64,000 bases of DNA from Adiantum capillus-veneris (GCA_014529385.2 CM043943.1:158862247-158926246), one strand, 5' to 3'. Shown: positions 46,423 through 58,200, counted from the first letter of the stretch. Notes: a model not told the origin generated them from the letters alone. Numbers and translations: made by a program.

Positions 46423-47048
46423 GGACGACTATCAAGAGAGAGGTAATGTCATAATAATCAATATCTAATTCTCCTTAATGATTTTCTCATGTTAAACTGA
46501 TCATTTAATATGGGGAAGTACCAGGGGAGAAAAAGCTAGAATATTGGTTAAGCTAGCAGACCGGCCACAGTAGGGATCCAAAGGAGGGAAAATATGGATC
46601 TAAAGGGGGGGCCATCTGCAAAAGAGCCATGTGCAACAATGGGCTAAAAAGACCCTAAGGTTCAGCCCATTAAGACTTCCAAAATGATAAGGTTCCAAAA
46701 TTCAAAGGTTGTGACGACTATGATTTCAAGAGAGAGGTAATGTCATAATAATCAATATCTAATTCTCCTAAATGATTTTCTCATGTTAAACTGATCATTT
46801 AATATGGGGAAGTACCAAGGGAGAAAAAGCTAGAATATTGGTTAAGCTAGCAGACCGGCCACAATAGGGATCCAAAGGTGGGAAAATAGGGATCCAAAGG
46901 GGGGGCCATCTGCAAAAGATCCATGTGCAACAATGGGCTAAAAAGACCCTAAGGTTCATCCCATTAAGACTTTCAAAATGCTAAGGTTCCAAAATTCAAA
47001 GGTTGTGACGACTATGGTGTGACGACTATGATTTCAAGAGAGAGGTAA
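46423..47048 (+). repeat. Tandem repetition of polypurine tract plus first ~290 bp of LTR
   Basis: The LTR start TGTCATAATAATC occurs at 46447, 46741 and 47049. Each is preceded by GACGACTAT...CAAGAGAGAGGTAA, the end of the internal region with the polypurine tract. The first two units (294 and 308 bp) stop near AATTCAAAGGTTGT; only the third continues into the full LTR. The units are nearly identical. This resembles repeated plus-strand initiation or unequal recombination at the 3' LTR. Confidence 0.85.
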
Positions 47049-48239
47049 TGTCATAATAATCAATATCTAATTCTCCTAAATGATTTTCTCATGTTAAACT
47101 GATCATTTAATATGGGGAAGTACCAGGGGAGAAAAAGCTAGAATATTGGTTAATCTAGCAGACCGGCCACACTAGGGATCCAATGGAGGGAAAATAGGGA
47201 TCCAAAGGGGGGGCCATCTGCAAAAGAGCCATGTGCAACAATGGGCTAAAAAGACCCTAAGGTTCAGCCCATTAAGACTTCCAAAATGCTAAGGTTCCAA
47301 AATTCAAAGGTTGTGTCCAAAGGTCAACCGTAAGGGAATTGGATGCTTTGTGTGTGACCAAAAAAGTCTTTGTACATCCCTACATGGGAGGGGGCGAGCC
47401 TTTCTTCTAGGGGATGAGAGAGAAAGCCACACACACACACACACACAAGCTCCCTTTACACAAAGGGAATGAGGGACACATGTCAGCTCCCTAGGCGAGA
47501 TGCCCACAAGGTGTACCCAATTCCTATTGGATGGCCTTGGAGGTGGACTAATGAGAATTAGGCTAGAGTAAATCTAGTTTAATTAATTTAAAAACACTTA
47601 ATAAAAAGAACCAATGAAAATTAAGTCTCCTGGATGATTATTGGACAGCCCGTGAAGGGGTCCAATAGGGATTGAGCAGTTTAATTGATTAAGCTCTCAC
47701 AAAAGGGGACAGGGGGACACATGTCAGAAGGCTATCACTTATGCTACTTAATTGTGATAGGCTAGCCCTGGGGAGGTCCAATGGGGAGCCTGCAAGAGCA
47801 AATAGCAAGAGGGCTCGCCCAAGAGAGAGAGGGGGCTGATTTTTTCAAGGCATTATCACACAGACACTCATACACAGTCTATGTGTGAAGCAAAGAAGAC
47901 TATCTCTTCCCAAGCTTTAATGGAGAGTTCATCACCTACTCCAAGCTTGTGAGATAGAAGCCTACATCGACACACTCTTGGCTTGTGGATGCAAATCCAA
48001 CCAAGAGCCAAGATTCAATGCATGCTCATCTCCTCTACCAAGCTAATTAGTAAGCTAAAGCTATGCTAATATGAGTGATTATGTGAGGAGATGTACATCT
48101 TTCTCGTAAGATACTCCTTCTTCCTCTCAATCTACTCTCATACCCTACTTTCTCTCACCATCTTCGAAGGTGTGTGAGGTCTTGGGTCTGAGAATGGGGA
48201 TAATTAAAGTTGTGTTTGCTAAGTGTTTTGCTTAGTGCA
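47049..48239 (+). mobile_element. 3' LTR of the chromodomain-type element, truncated
   Basis: It matches the 5' LTR from its first base to about position 39087 of the 5' copy, then stops at GCTTAGTGCA. One internal stretch present in the 5' LTR (near 38430-38515) is missing near 47680. The CA microsatellite is shorter. Beyond 48239 the sequence is unrelated and itself begins TG, so another insertion may have replaced the LTR end. Confidence 0.85.
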
Positions 48240-50990
48240 TGTCTTTTTATGCCATTTTTAGCTTTTTGTGCTTTTCGGCGTTTTTGAAAAGAAATGTGCT
48301 TTTTAGGATGACCTAAACATAAAAATATTAATTTTAGTCTCTGTCGGATTTAAAAATAACCACCCAGAGAAAAAACAGAAACGGGATTTTTACGGGAATT
48401 ATTTTTTATAAAAACTAGTACCGTAAAGAGGTCGCGGCAGTACGAGAAAATCATAATTATGTTGGGACATCATGGAGCGGCATAGTCTAACCATGGTTTC
48501 ATTAGTTGACCGGATATTATTCAATTGATCAATTTTACTGTAAAAATTAGATGGTAAGTGGGAGAGTTGACCACCAAAAGCCAAGCCATGTCTTTAGCAA
48601 AGTTCCCAAAAGCTTGTAGCTATTTCTTGCTCAAAAACTAGCGCTAGTTTTCTGCTTGGGGCTCACTTCAGTCTTGCACAGTGCCTATAAATTCACCTGC
48701 AGTGCTCAGTTTTCAATGTTGTCTGTTGCGTCTACTACCGCAAGGCAATACTTACATATTATACGGAGTGGTGCAAGCTCTTCATTACCATCTCCATAAG
48801 CTCTTCTCTCTCCTCTACGAGAAGAAGAAGAAGAAGGAGAAGGAGAAGAAGGATACTCTCTCTCTACTTGCTTACTATCTCCTCTCTCATTTCACGGTGT
48901 ACGCGCTCTTTGAAAGCTCTCGTGGTGAATACCTCTACGTAGCTCTCATCACCGCTCTCTTGCAGCAAAGAAAGAAGCATTTTGATAGCCCCTAATCAAT
49001 TCTTAAACAAGGTGAGAAGCTTAAAACTCCATAGCCATCATCATCTCTCTCTCTCTCTATGTCGTTTTTTTTAGTAGTCACCCTCTCGGTGATGTTTTTT
49101 TCGTATACGAGTGTGTGTATGGATTTTCCAAGTATTTATGAAGTGGTTCCATGATGATTTCATCATGTTTAACACGTTGAATCATGCGTAGGATGTGTTT
49201 ATGATCATGTTCGTGCATAAAAAGCGCTTTTTGTTTCATGTTATAGAAGTGGTTGGAACATTGTTTTGGTCATAGCTCACAAACCATTATGAATCAACCC
49301 GAACCCTTTAAACCAGAGATAAAACACATCATTTAGAACATTTTATCTCTTTGGTGTCATGTGAAAATCACACTAGAGCTAAGAGATATGGTCAAAAGCC
49401 AGCTTGTTGCCCACTGCACAATCAAAATTTTGGACCCCATGCTCCTTGGAGAACCACTATATAGATTCACCGGATGGCCAAACCCACTTAGCCAATTGAA
49501 AAGCTTGACTAAAGTTGATGATAAATGTATTTAGGTCTCCGTTATCACCTTGGGTATGCGAGTCATTAATCATCTCATAACTGGTTTTACATGCGCGTGT
49601 AAGGGTGCTACCAAGGGAGACTACCATATGACGTTGTGAGTTGACCGAGCCACTTATGTATGATTTATGGTTTATTTTGGTGAGTTGATTTCAGTTATTA
49701 GATGTCCATAAACTCATGTGAGAGTATATGGTTACTCAACCCAAACAGCATAGGCAGATATGAATAAAATGGCTTTCTTTTTGGGTTACCGTTTGTTGTG
49801 TAAGTATCATATGGGTAAAGTGATGTGATAGGGTGTTAGTCTATATTATGGAAATGAGCTTGATGCATTGGTTTGAGGTCAAACACTTTCATTTGCATGC
49901 TATGCATGCTTTCAAAAATGGGAAAAAGTTGTTTTTTGCATTTGTGTGAAGTTATGGTTTATGGTCAATCTAAGGGTCAGAGCTATTTTTCATCATGTTT
50001 ATGGTGAAGGAATGTCATCATATGATGTATGGAACTTTATGGGTTGATGTGGATGCCTCATGTGCATGGGTATGATTGCTTTCCACCCTTCTAGGTCAAA
50101 ACTAGCCCAATGTAATAGAGGCGTGAAGCCTCAAATATGGCGCATCAGCTTTGCATGGTTGGATGTTGTCAAATTGGATCATGTTTAGTTGTTGGTCGAA
50201 CTTATTTTATGCATGAAAATCTCATGTCTTAAGAGTCATGTGTGTGGACTCCGGTTGACTGCATTGGGTATGTCAAACTCCAAGTAGGGGAGTTTGTTCA
50301 ATGTGAATATGATTTGTGGTTAAGGGCTGAGATTCCCTCATGGATTATGGTTGTGATTTTATGGTGGAAGCCAGTGTGGCTCTTGGTTTTTTTTTCTAAA
50401 TATGGTTGTGCTGCCAAAATCTTTGCAGCCATGTTATGTTCTAAAGTGGTTGTGCCTCACCCGAGTTAGGTGGAGTGCTCACCCGTGTTAGGTGGAGTGC
50501 TCACCCGTGTTATGTGATTGGATTATGATTTATGGTTTTGGGAGTGGATCATGGAGTGATTTGGATGGTTTATGGTAGACATGTAAGGGTAGAGACCCTG
50601 TACAGTCTAACTGCTTGGAAAAGATTGTTTGTGCATATGGAAGGTGTTATTGTGATGGACTCACGTGTTATGTTTCTCATGGCAGCATCGCTACAAGACT
50701 AGGCTCACCATCGCTTAGCTTTAGATAAAATGGTCATTTGACCTGGGGCTTTGCTGAATTGGGGGTGTTGCTTAGGTATTCTTCATTTTGATAGGCTCAT
50801 CTACAGGATTAGTGCGTCGGGGGTTGAATGACCTACATGACTAAGGCGTCGAGAATTTTGCCTCGGCTTTTCCTAAACACCCTGTGATGGGCATTGCAGA
50901 GCCATGGCACCTAAACTGGTATGGTTGGTGTTGATACCCTACTGTCTACTAGTACCTAGGATCCTTTCAGAGCTCAGGTCCACACATGTA
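48240..50990. other. LTR-like DNA without genes
   Basis: The block starts TGTCTTTTTATGCC right at the break in the previous LTR. It has a TATA-like box (CTATAAATTC) at 48685-48694, followed by a GAA/GAG-rich transcribed-leader-like stretch (48820-48860). It could be a long LTR, possibly solo, but no partner copy or target duplication is visible. A 22-bp minisatellite (unit TCACCCGTGTTAGGTGGAGTGC, about 2.7 copies) lies at 50457-50516. The frame at 48681-48995 overlaps the leader and has no domain. Confidence 0.3.
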
Positions 50991-51009
50991 AATCAATAGA
51001 CTTAATATG

Positions 51010-52060
51010 CTCAAAAGATTTACCAGATGCATTGTTGCTATGGGAGACGTTGGTTACAAATGGTTTGCTACATGCAGGAGGAGTCGCAGTAGCAGCATTG
51101 TTATTGCTACCTCTTCTTTGTGTAGCAACAAGAGGTTGATCAACAGTAAGTTTTTCTTAGTAAGTTTCTTAGCTCTATTTTTACTTGGCATAGCCTCTTG
51201 TAACAATAGATTGACCAACCCATTAAACTTAATAGCATTGTCATTTCCCTTTGTAAGTAGTTTCTTGGCCCTATTTTTCCTTGGCATAGCCTCTTGTAGC
51301 AGTAAATTGACCAACCCATTATACTTAATAGCATTATCATTGCCTTGTGCAACAAGCCTCAACCCATTGAACTTATTTTTTACTTGGCATAGCCTCTTAA
51401 CAATAAATTGACCAACCCATTAAATTTAATAGAATTATCACTGCCCTGTGAAACAAGCCTCAAAATTGAAGCAAAAGTTTGATATGAATATGGTGATGCA
51501 TCCAAGACGGTCTACACATGTGAATGGGTAGGAATGACTTCACTTGTAGCAATAAGTTGCTCATTGGTATCTTTGATTTTATCAAGAAAAATTTTCATTT
51601 CATCTTCCTTATGCATGGTCTTTGATTCTAGATGCTTGCATAGATATGCTTTTTGCCTCATTGCGACCTACGTACAATCTAGGTTGTTTTGCTGCTTTTG
51701 TTGAACAAGTGTGAGGAGTAGTGATGCTCTTAATAGACAACATAGTCAATGCATGCACATCTGAATCTCTTCTATCCCAAGAAGCGTGTTCATTTGTTTG
51801 TAGGTAAAATACATGAGCAATAGGAGAAAAAATGCTAGAACATGCAACATCCTTCATAAAACGTGACTGCATAGAACCTTGACATACATCAAAAGCTTTG
51901 ACAATGCTCCATAAACCCTTGGAAATAAGTATAAATTGCATCGTGTAAGCTCACACAATGGATAAATTGCATCATGTAAGCTCACAATGGATAGTTTTCT
52001 CCATCCAATTTTTGATCACCAAACAACATCTTGAAAACATCGCTGGTCTTAGCTATAGCA
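51010..52060 (-). pseudogene. Ty1/copia gag with internal tandem duplications
   Basis: The minus strand reads, from about 52060, KLDGENYPL, then MQFILISKGLWSIVKAFDV (51941 on), then RRDSDVHALTMLSIKSITTPHT, the classical copia gag N-terminal blocks. NEQLIATSEVIPTHSHV and LVSQGSDNSIKFNGLVNLL follow, and an Asn/Thr-rich end TVDQPLVATQRRGS near 51130. Two duplications disturb it: about 30 bp near 51940-51985, and a ~96-bp unit present three times at 51163-51464. Without the extra units the product resembles a UBN2-type gag. No zinc knuckle or pol follows towards 50990. Confidence 0.7.
51163..51464 (-). repeat. Three tandem ~96-bp units inside copia gag
   Basis: The block TTGACCAACCCATTA recurs at 51211, 51307 and 51408, within units that share TTACTTGGCATAGCCTCTT and TTAATAGCATTATCATTGCC. 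In the minus-strand protein two units read as NAIKYNGLVNLLLQEAMP and NAIKFNGLVNLLLQEAMP. The units differ by several substitutions and small gaps, so the duplication is not recent. Confidence 0.75.
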
Positions 52061-52670
52061 AAAGATTGAATCTGATGTAGAAAATGAAAAAATTAAAGGA
52101 ATTTTTTTCATGCTATATACCACAAACCATAGTAGATTGTCAAAGACCTATCATGCAAAAAATTGTAGTGGACAAAATTCTACTAAAGAGGACAAAATTG
52201 ATTGTGTGGTACCTACACAAAACCATTCTAAATCATAGTTTTGAGCACGCAAGTTCAAAATCTAACCGCCATATCGGGACTTCGTCTGCTTAAAATACAC
52301 CGGAACTGGTTTTTTTCTAACACTACCTTTGTCTTCATTTGCCCTCGGGCAAAAAAAACTTGCTCTAGCACATGCGCCAAGACCCTCTCCCTGTCTTCTC
52401 GACGTTCCATGCACACTGGCCATACAACGCACCCCCCCAACACCCCCCCAACCCTTTTCCACTTAGTTTAGCTTTCATCCTATTTTTCACAAAAACATCT
52501 CGAAAGATTCCTATAAAAAAAATGAAAACAACGTTTTGGGGAGCTACTTTCTTTGTCGTGAAGGTGCTTTTTATTTCTTTGTACTGTTTCAACATGTAGT
52601 ATTACTGAAATTTTCTTCTCCGTTTGGGGCCATTTTTCCATGAGGTCACAATATAGCCTAGTGGGCACAT
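52061..52670. other. No recognised gene
   Basis: Small overlapping frames on both strands near 52240-52600 come from CA-, C- and A-rich sequence and have no domain. A C-rich segment lies near 52430-52450. Confidence 0.3.
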
Positions 52671-53424
52671 CTATACTAATAGATAGTAGGGGAGAGGATT
52701 CCGGCTTCCCCCTGCCACACGTCATAAGCGCCCAACTCCGGCGTGCTCAGGCAGTGTAATCTGAGGCGCTGAGCGAAACAGTGAGAGAGAGAGAGAGAGA
52801 GCGCGAGAGCGCCAGCCTTGAGGTCCATGTGTCTGGAACGTGCCATGCATGTACGGGGGAGCCCTACGTGTACGGGGGAAGAGAGAGGGAGACTGCAGCC
52901 CTACACCCACAACCGGAGGCGACCCCTCAGAGAGAGAGAGAGAGAGAGAGCACGCCGGCTACGTCTCTATGTCAACGCTGAGCACACCGACTGCATCTAC
53001 GTGTCGATGCTCAAAAAATACTATTTTTCAGAAACTTAACAAGAGAGGTAAATCGACAAAATTTGAAGGTTTTCTCACCTAGGTAATGACTTTTTTATGG
53101 TGCATGAAATTTTTTTGTCGGTTGCGCATGCATGTCTTCATCCTACCAAAGTGATTTTGAGAATGGTAAGCTTGCACAGCTTCTTATGAATTGTTATGGC
53201 ATATGATTTTCGTATGTTACACATGTCTCCATCCTATCAGAGTATGGCATATGTTTTTGAGAATCGTTAAAACTCCTCAAAGATGTCTATTCTTAATTAG
53301 ATAATGAGTTTAACGTTTCATAGAGATGGTGTTTGAGAAAAATGTGTCTAAACTAAGATTAGCTTAGAAATTCCAAAGATTGATCTATGGCTACTTGGTC
53401 GCATAACTGCCTGGACTCCCTTGC

Positions 53425-53470
<46 letters not shown>

Positions 53471-53632
53471 CGAACTGGCGCAAGCCTCAAGGCAGCTCAA
53501 AGCCCACAGCCACAGCCACAGCCTCAGACTCGAACTGTCGCAGCTTTTTGCCCAGCTTGGACTTGCGCTCTAAGGAAGTCTTGCACGCACGCTGATTAAC
53601 CGCTTGGACTTCCTCGCAGAGAGAGAGAGACT

Positions 53633-53685
<53 letters not shown>

Positions 53686-53980
53686 ACTGGCGCAAGCAGT
53701 GTTCGTGAAAAATCAATTTTCCAACCATACAAAATTCCTTTCTTTGAATTTGCCAAGAGGAAATTTTAGAAAATTAGGTTATTTTTTCAGATTTTTACAC
53801 TATTTTTCTCTCTTTTGGGACGAAATATCTCCTTTTACCTTCGCCCTCAACCGACATTTTTGAAATTGAAAACGGCACGATATTAACTTGAGACACATTT
53901 TTCTCGAACACTGGGCGCAAGCCTCAAAGCAATGGTCAACACTGGCGCAAGCCTCAAAGCAGTGGTCAACACTGGTGACT

Positions 53981-54027
<47 letters not shown>

Positions 54028-54293
54028 AGAGAGAGATTACTAATAGATAATAGGGGAGGGGATTCCGACTCCCCCCCCTGCCACACATCATAAGCTCCTA
54101 ACTCCGACGTGCTCAGGCAGTGTAATCTGAGGCGCTGAGCGAAACAGTGAGAGAGAGAGAGAGAGCGCGAGAGCGCCAGCCTTGAGGTCCATGTGTCTGG
54201 AACGTGCCATGCATGTACGGGGGAGCCCTACGTGTACGGGGGAAGAGAGAGGGAGACTGCAGCCCTGCACCCACAACCGAAGGCGACCCCTCC

Positions 54294-54337
<44 letters not shown>

Positions 54338-54811
54338 ACGTCGACTACGTCTCTATGTCAACGTTGAGCACGCCGGTTGCGTCTGCGTGTTGACGCTCAA
54401 AAAATACTATTTTTCAGAAACTTAACAGTAGAGGTAAATGGACAAAATTTGAAGGTTTTCTCACCTAAGTAATGACTTTTTTATGGTGCATGAAATTTTT
54501 TTGTCTGTTGCGCATGCATGTCTTCATCCTACCAAAGTGATTTTGAGAATGATAAGCTTGCACGGCTTCTTATGAATTGTTATGGCATATGATTTTCGTA
54601 TGTTACACATGTCTCCATCCTATCATAGTATGGCATATGTTTTTGAGAATCGTTAAAACTCCTCAAAGATGTCTATTCTTAATTAGATAATGAGTTTAAC
54701 GTTTCATAGAGATGCTCTTTGAGAAAAATGTATCTATGCTAAGATTAGCTTAGAAATTCGAAAGATTGATCTATGGCTGCCTGGTTGCATAACTGCCTGG
54801 ACTTCCTCGGG

Positions 54812-54849
<38 letters not shown>

Positions 54850-54999
54850 AATTGGCGCAAGCCTCGAGGCAACTCAAAGTCCACAGCCACAACCTCAGAC
54901 TTGAACTGCCGTAGCTTTTTGCCCAGCTTGGACTTGCGCTCTAAGGACTTGCATGCACGCTGATTAACAGCTTGGACTTCCTCGCAGAGAGAGAGAGAC

Positions 55000-55075
<76 letters not shown>

Positions 55076-55345
55076 ACTGGCGCAAGCAGTGTTCGTGAAA
55101 AATCAATCTTCCAACCATACAAAATTCCTTTCTTTGAATTTGCCAAGAGGAAATTTTAGAAAATTAGGTTATTTTTTCAGATTTTTATACTATTTTTCTC
55201 TCTTTTGGGACGAAATATCTCCTTTTCCCTTTGCCCTCAACCGACATTTTTGAAATTGAAAACGGCACGATATTAACTTGAGACACATTTTTCCCGAACA
55301 CTGGGCGCAAGCCTCGAAGCAGTGGTCAACACTGGTGACTGCTTG
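52671..55345. repeat. Tandem ~1.36-kb repeat, two units, packed with GA/CA microsatellites
   Basis: Unit 1 begins near 52674 (TACTAATAGATAGTAGGGG) and unit 2 at 54038 (TACTAATAGATAATAGGGG). Matching landmarks recur at the same spacing: TGAGGCGCTGAGCGAAACAG, GGTCCATGTGTCTGGAACG, the repeated TACGGGGG, CTTCATCCTACCAAAGTG, and a ~270-bp block ending GAACACTGGGCGCAAGCC. Each unit contains four to five long GA or CA runs (for example 53429-53466, 53982-54023, 54302-54336, 55003-55072). Open frames here are products of dinucleotide repeats. No coding sense is seen. Confidence 0.85.
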
Positions 55346-55354
55346 GACTTCCTC

Positions 55355-55418
<64 letters not shown>

Positions 55419-55685
55419 GAACTGGCGCAAGCAGTGTTCGTGAAAAATCAATTTTCCAACCATACAAAATTCCTTTCTTTGAATTTGCCAAGAGGAAAGT
55501 TTAGAAAATTAGGTTATTTTTTCATATTTTTACAGTATTTTTCTCTCTTTTGGGACGAAATATCTCCTTTTCCCTTTGCCCTCAACCGACATTTTCGAAA
55601 TTGAAAAAGGCACGATATTAACTTGAGACACATTTTTCCCGAACACTGGGCACAAGCCTCAAAGCAGTGGTCAACACTGGTGACT

Positions 55686-55692
<7 letters not shown>
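55346..55692. repeat. Additional partial copy of the repeat's last segment
   Basis: The block from CTTGGACTTCCTCGCA through a GA run (55363-55416), AACTGGCGCAAGCAGTG, CCAACCATACAAAATTCC and AACACTGGGCACAAGCC repeats the segment at about 54970-55340, and an equivalent one at 53608-53990. This gives a third copy of the sub-unit. Confidence 0.8.

Positions 55693-55757
<65 letters not shown>
55687..55757. repeat. CA/AC microsatellite, ~71 bp
   Basis: An uninterrupted AC dinucleotide run of about 35 units, at the position where the equivalent sub-unit has a shorter CA run (53982-54023). Confidence 0.95.
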
Positions 55758-55760
<3 letters not shown>

Positions 55761-55931
55761 TCCGGAGAAGAAGAGAGACACACACATTGGTGGGGGAGAG
55801 AAAGAGTTGCAGAGAGAAAGCGAGACAAAAATTTTAAAAAATAAGGTTTATTTTTTGGGTTTTTACACTATTTTTCTCTATTTTGGGGTGGAATTTTTCC
55901 TTTTCCCCTTGCCCTTAACCGGCATAAAGCG

Positions 55932-55985
<54 letters not shown>

Positions 55986-56440
55986 TCCGCTGCCAAGATC
56001 AAAGCAAAGCATTGCGAGTGGCCATCTCCCCTTTCGATCAAGGATCAAATCAGTATGACATGGTGTTTGTCTCAGATTTGCAAAATAGAGCCTTCAAAGC
56101 TTCCAACTGAGAGCAGTGTGGGCACGTTTTACAGGGAAGAGGCTGGGTGGATCTCAGTGGTCCGGTGACTTTGTGCCAGCACTCCAACGGTCCCCAACTC
56201 TCCAAGTCCCCAGGGCGGACTTGACCACATCTTGGCGATCGTTGTCTCTAAATCAATACGGGCCTGCTCCATTTCTCCCTCTTGCTTCAACCTTCAAAGT
56301 TCACGCACATCCTACAAGACATGAGGGGCTCTATTTGGGGTGGAATTCCTCCTTTCCCCTTGCCCTCAACGGCATTTTTGAAATTAAAAACGACACGATA
56401 TTAAGCTGAGACACATTTTTCCCGAACATTGGAGAGAGAC
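55758..56440. repeat. Decayed further copies of the same sub-unit
   Basis: Partial matches recur at 55855-55925 (TTTTTACACTATTTTTCTCT ... CCTTGCCC) and 56335-56435 (CCTTGCCCTCAACGGCATTTT ... CACATTTTTCCCGAACA). A GA run lies at 55936-55983. The sequence between 55985 and 56330 is not repeated elsewhere in the window and holds no recognised domain. Confidence 0.6.
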
Positions 56441-57526
56441 AGCCGTCGAGCACAGACAGGGCTCAAGAAATAGATTTTCCCTAACCAAAAACATAAAGGC
56501 AAACTTGAGAGAGGCCGTCGAGCAGTAGCAGTTAGAGGCTCAGAGCTCAAGTAGGAGACTCTCGAGCTTTTAGGATAGGTGCCGTCTCTGTCAAGTCAAG
56601 GCATGTGCAAAGCATCGAAGTTTGCTCAAATACCCCCAAAATTTAGTCATAAATTCCTAGAATGCGTAAATTGCCTTCTTTTGGGAGGTATTTTGTGACA
56701 AATCACATGCTAAGCACTCAAAAAAGGATCTCAATTGTCAAAAAGAAAAAGATTAGAAAATCTTGAACAATCCAACAAAAATAGATACAAGGATATTTTG
56801 GGAATTTTTGAAATTTGAGAGGTGTTTTAGGAATTTCCACAAATTAGAGGGGTAGTCTGAAGAAATCAGTGATCTCCCTCTATGAGTGTCTCCTACTATT
56901 TGGTCTCCTCAAGAGGCTCTCCCTATGTCTATGCAGCTCCAATCAAAAAAGCCCAAGGCATCTCTGATCCTGGTATCTCATTACTTTGGCCAGTGGTCCC
57001 AAACCCTCTCTGAATAGGTAGTGGAAGCAAAGGGTTTGAGGATAATAGGGGCCATGCCGCCGTCGAAGGCGGCGCCATTTTACTAGTATCAATAAAAATT
57101 CCTTGCTTCTTGTACAAGTAGTACAAAAGTACAAACATTACTCCAAGATCTTTGAGAAAAAAAAACAGTACTTCAAGATCTTGAAAAATATTGACAGTGA
57201 TTTTCCATTTGGTGTGTCACTATTCATAAAAGAAAATATCTTGTCCGTGATTTTCTAGGCAAACTAATTGGATAGCCGGGTGCAAAAAATCATTCTATCT
57301 GCCAAGATTTAGTCCTTACAATGTCCAAGCCGGGTGCACGCATATTGAATAAAGTGCAAGCGGTGGGATCTACACTACTGAAGTGACGCACATTTTTTGT
57401 GAAGCTCCGATATCGTTTGATTTGCCCTTGTTTACTTCTTTTAATCCATGTTTACTTTTTTGGTCGGTGTTTACTTTTGGCCTTGTCGAATTCACTTTAT
57501 GAGAGAGTGCCTTCGTCTTGGGGACA
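56441..57526. other. No recognised gene
   Basis: I see a mirror of short AT-rich runs and a CCGCCGTCGAAGGCGGCG inverted repeat near 57058-57075. The small minus-strand frames at 56929-57138 and 57370-57567 have no domain. Confidence 0.3.
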
Positions 57527-57633
57527 AGCAATCCTGTGGGCACGTGGTTAGAGCGTCGGGCTATCAACGAGGAGGTCTCAGGTTCGAGTCTTCGATGGGA
57601 GGGGGTCGTGGGTCACTGCATTGACTTTTTTTT
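57527..57633 (+). ncRNA. SINE-like element or tRNA pseudogene with polymerase III promoter boxes
   Basis: The A-box-like TGGTTAGAGCG (57545-57555) and B-box GGTTCGAGTC (57581-57590) lie 36 bases apart, the usual spacing in tRNA genes and tRNA-derived SINEs. A run of eight T at 57626-57633 could terminate polymerase III. The cloverleaf is poor: the anticodon and T stems do not pair well. A decayed tRNA or a SINE head is more likely than a working tRNA. Confidence 0.5.
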
Positions 57634-57814
57634 CAATCGCATGCTCTCCTCGAGATTCCTACAACGAATCCCCATCCATTGATCCCATTGCTCACACTTC
57701 ATTCAATATCCATGTTAGGGTAAAAGCCCCAGTTAAAAGATGAGTCCCTCTTCAGGGATCCGTCGACCCCCAATGTTCAACATGCAAATGCTCCCATTTA
57801 GAGGTACATCCGCG

Positions 57815-57940
57815 TAAGTACTTCCGTGGCTAGCGCAACTACTGTAAAATCCTGACCATTGGATCGTGGGTTCAATCCTTGCTGGCCGAAACGCCTCTGT
57901 ACTCCCCCCCGCATGTGCTAAAACTGGTGCTCGTTTTTGT
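57815..57940 (+). ncRNA. Second tRNA-like SINE head
   Basis: GTGGCTAGCGCA (57826-57837) resembles an A box, and GGTTCAATCC (57869-57878) matches the B-box consensus exactly; spacing is 43 bases. A T-rich stretch (CTCGTTTTTGTT) follows near 57930. No cloverleaf is convincing. Its sequence is different from the head at 57545, so it is not a simple duplicate. Confidence 0.45.
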
Positions 57941-58134
57941 TACACACAAATTTGAAGATCGAGTCAATCTTTTCTTGCGAAGCTCCATTCCAACTGCGAT
58001 TTTTGCTGCATACTCTTGCAAGGCAACGCTATCTTTTGTGCCCCTCCATGCTCGATTTAGTGCAGAAATGAGCTCGCAGGAGCACGCCGAGTTAACTTGT
58101 CCCTAAACCGGGACTTCTACCCTAGATAGTGTTG

Positions 58135-58200
58135 TGGGTGTCGAACTTTTGACCTTGAAAATTAACGTCTAACTATGCTACAGCCTGGGTTTCATTTTCA
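58135..58200 (-). ncRNA. Third tRNA-like head, minus strand
   Basis: On the minus strand TAGCATAGTTAG (58185-58174) fits the A-box pattern and AGTTCGACACC (58152-58142) is close to the B box, 33 bases apart. It points the opposite way to the other two. The match is weaker than theirs. Confidence 0.35.

Noticed and set aside
52740-56000. Many open frames giving Ser-Leu, Arg-Glu, Thr-His or Cys-Val repeats
   Set aside because: They are translations of GA and CA microsatellites, which lack stops in several frames; not genes.
57527-57633. Functional tRNA gene
   Set aside because: Promoter boxes are good but the stems do not form a proper cloverleaf.
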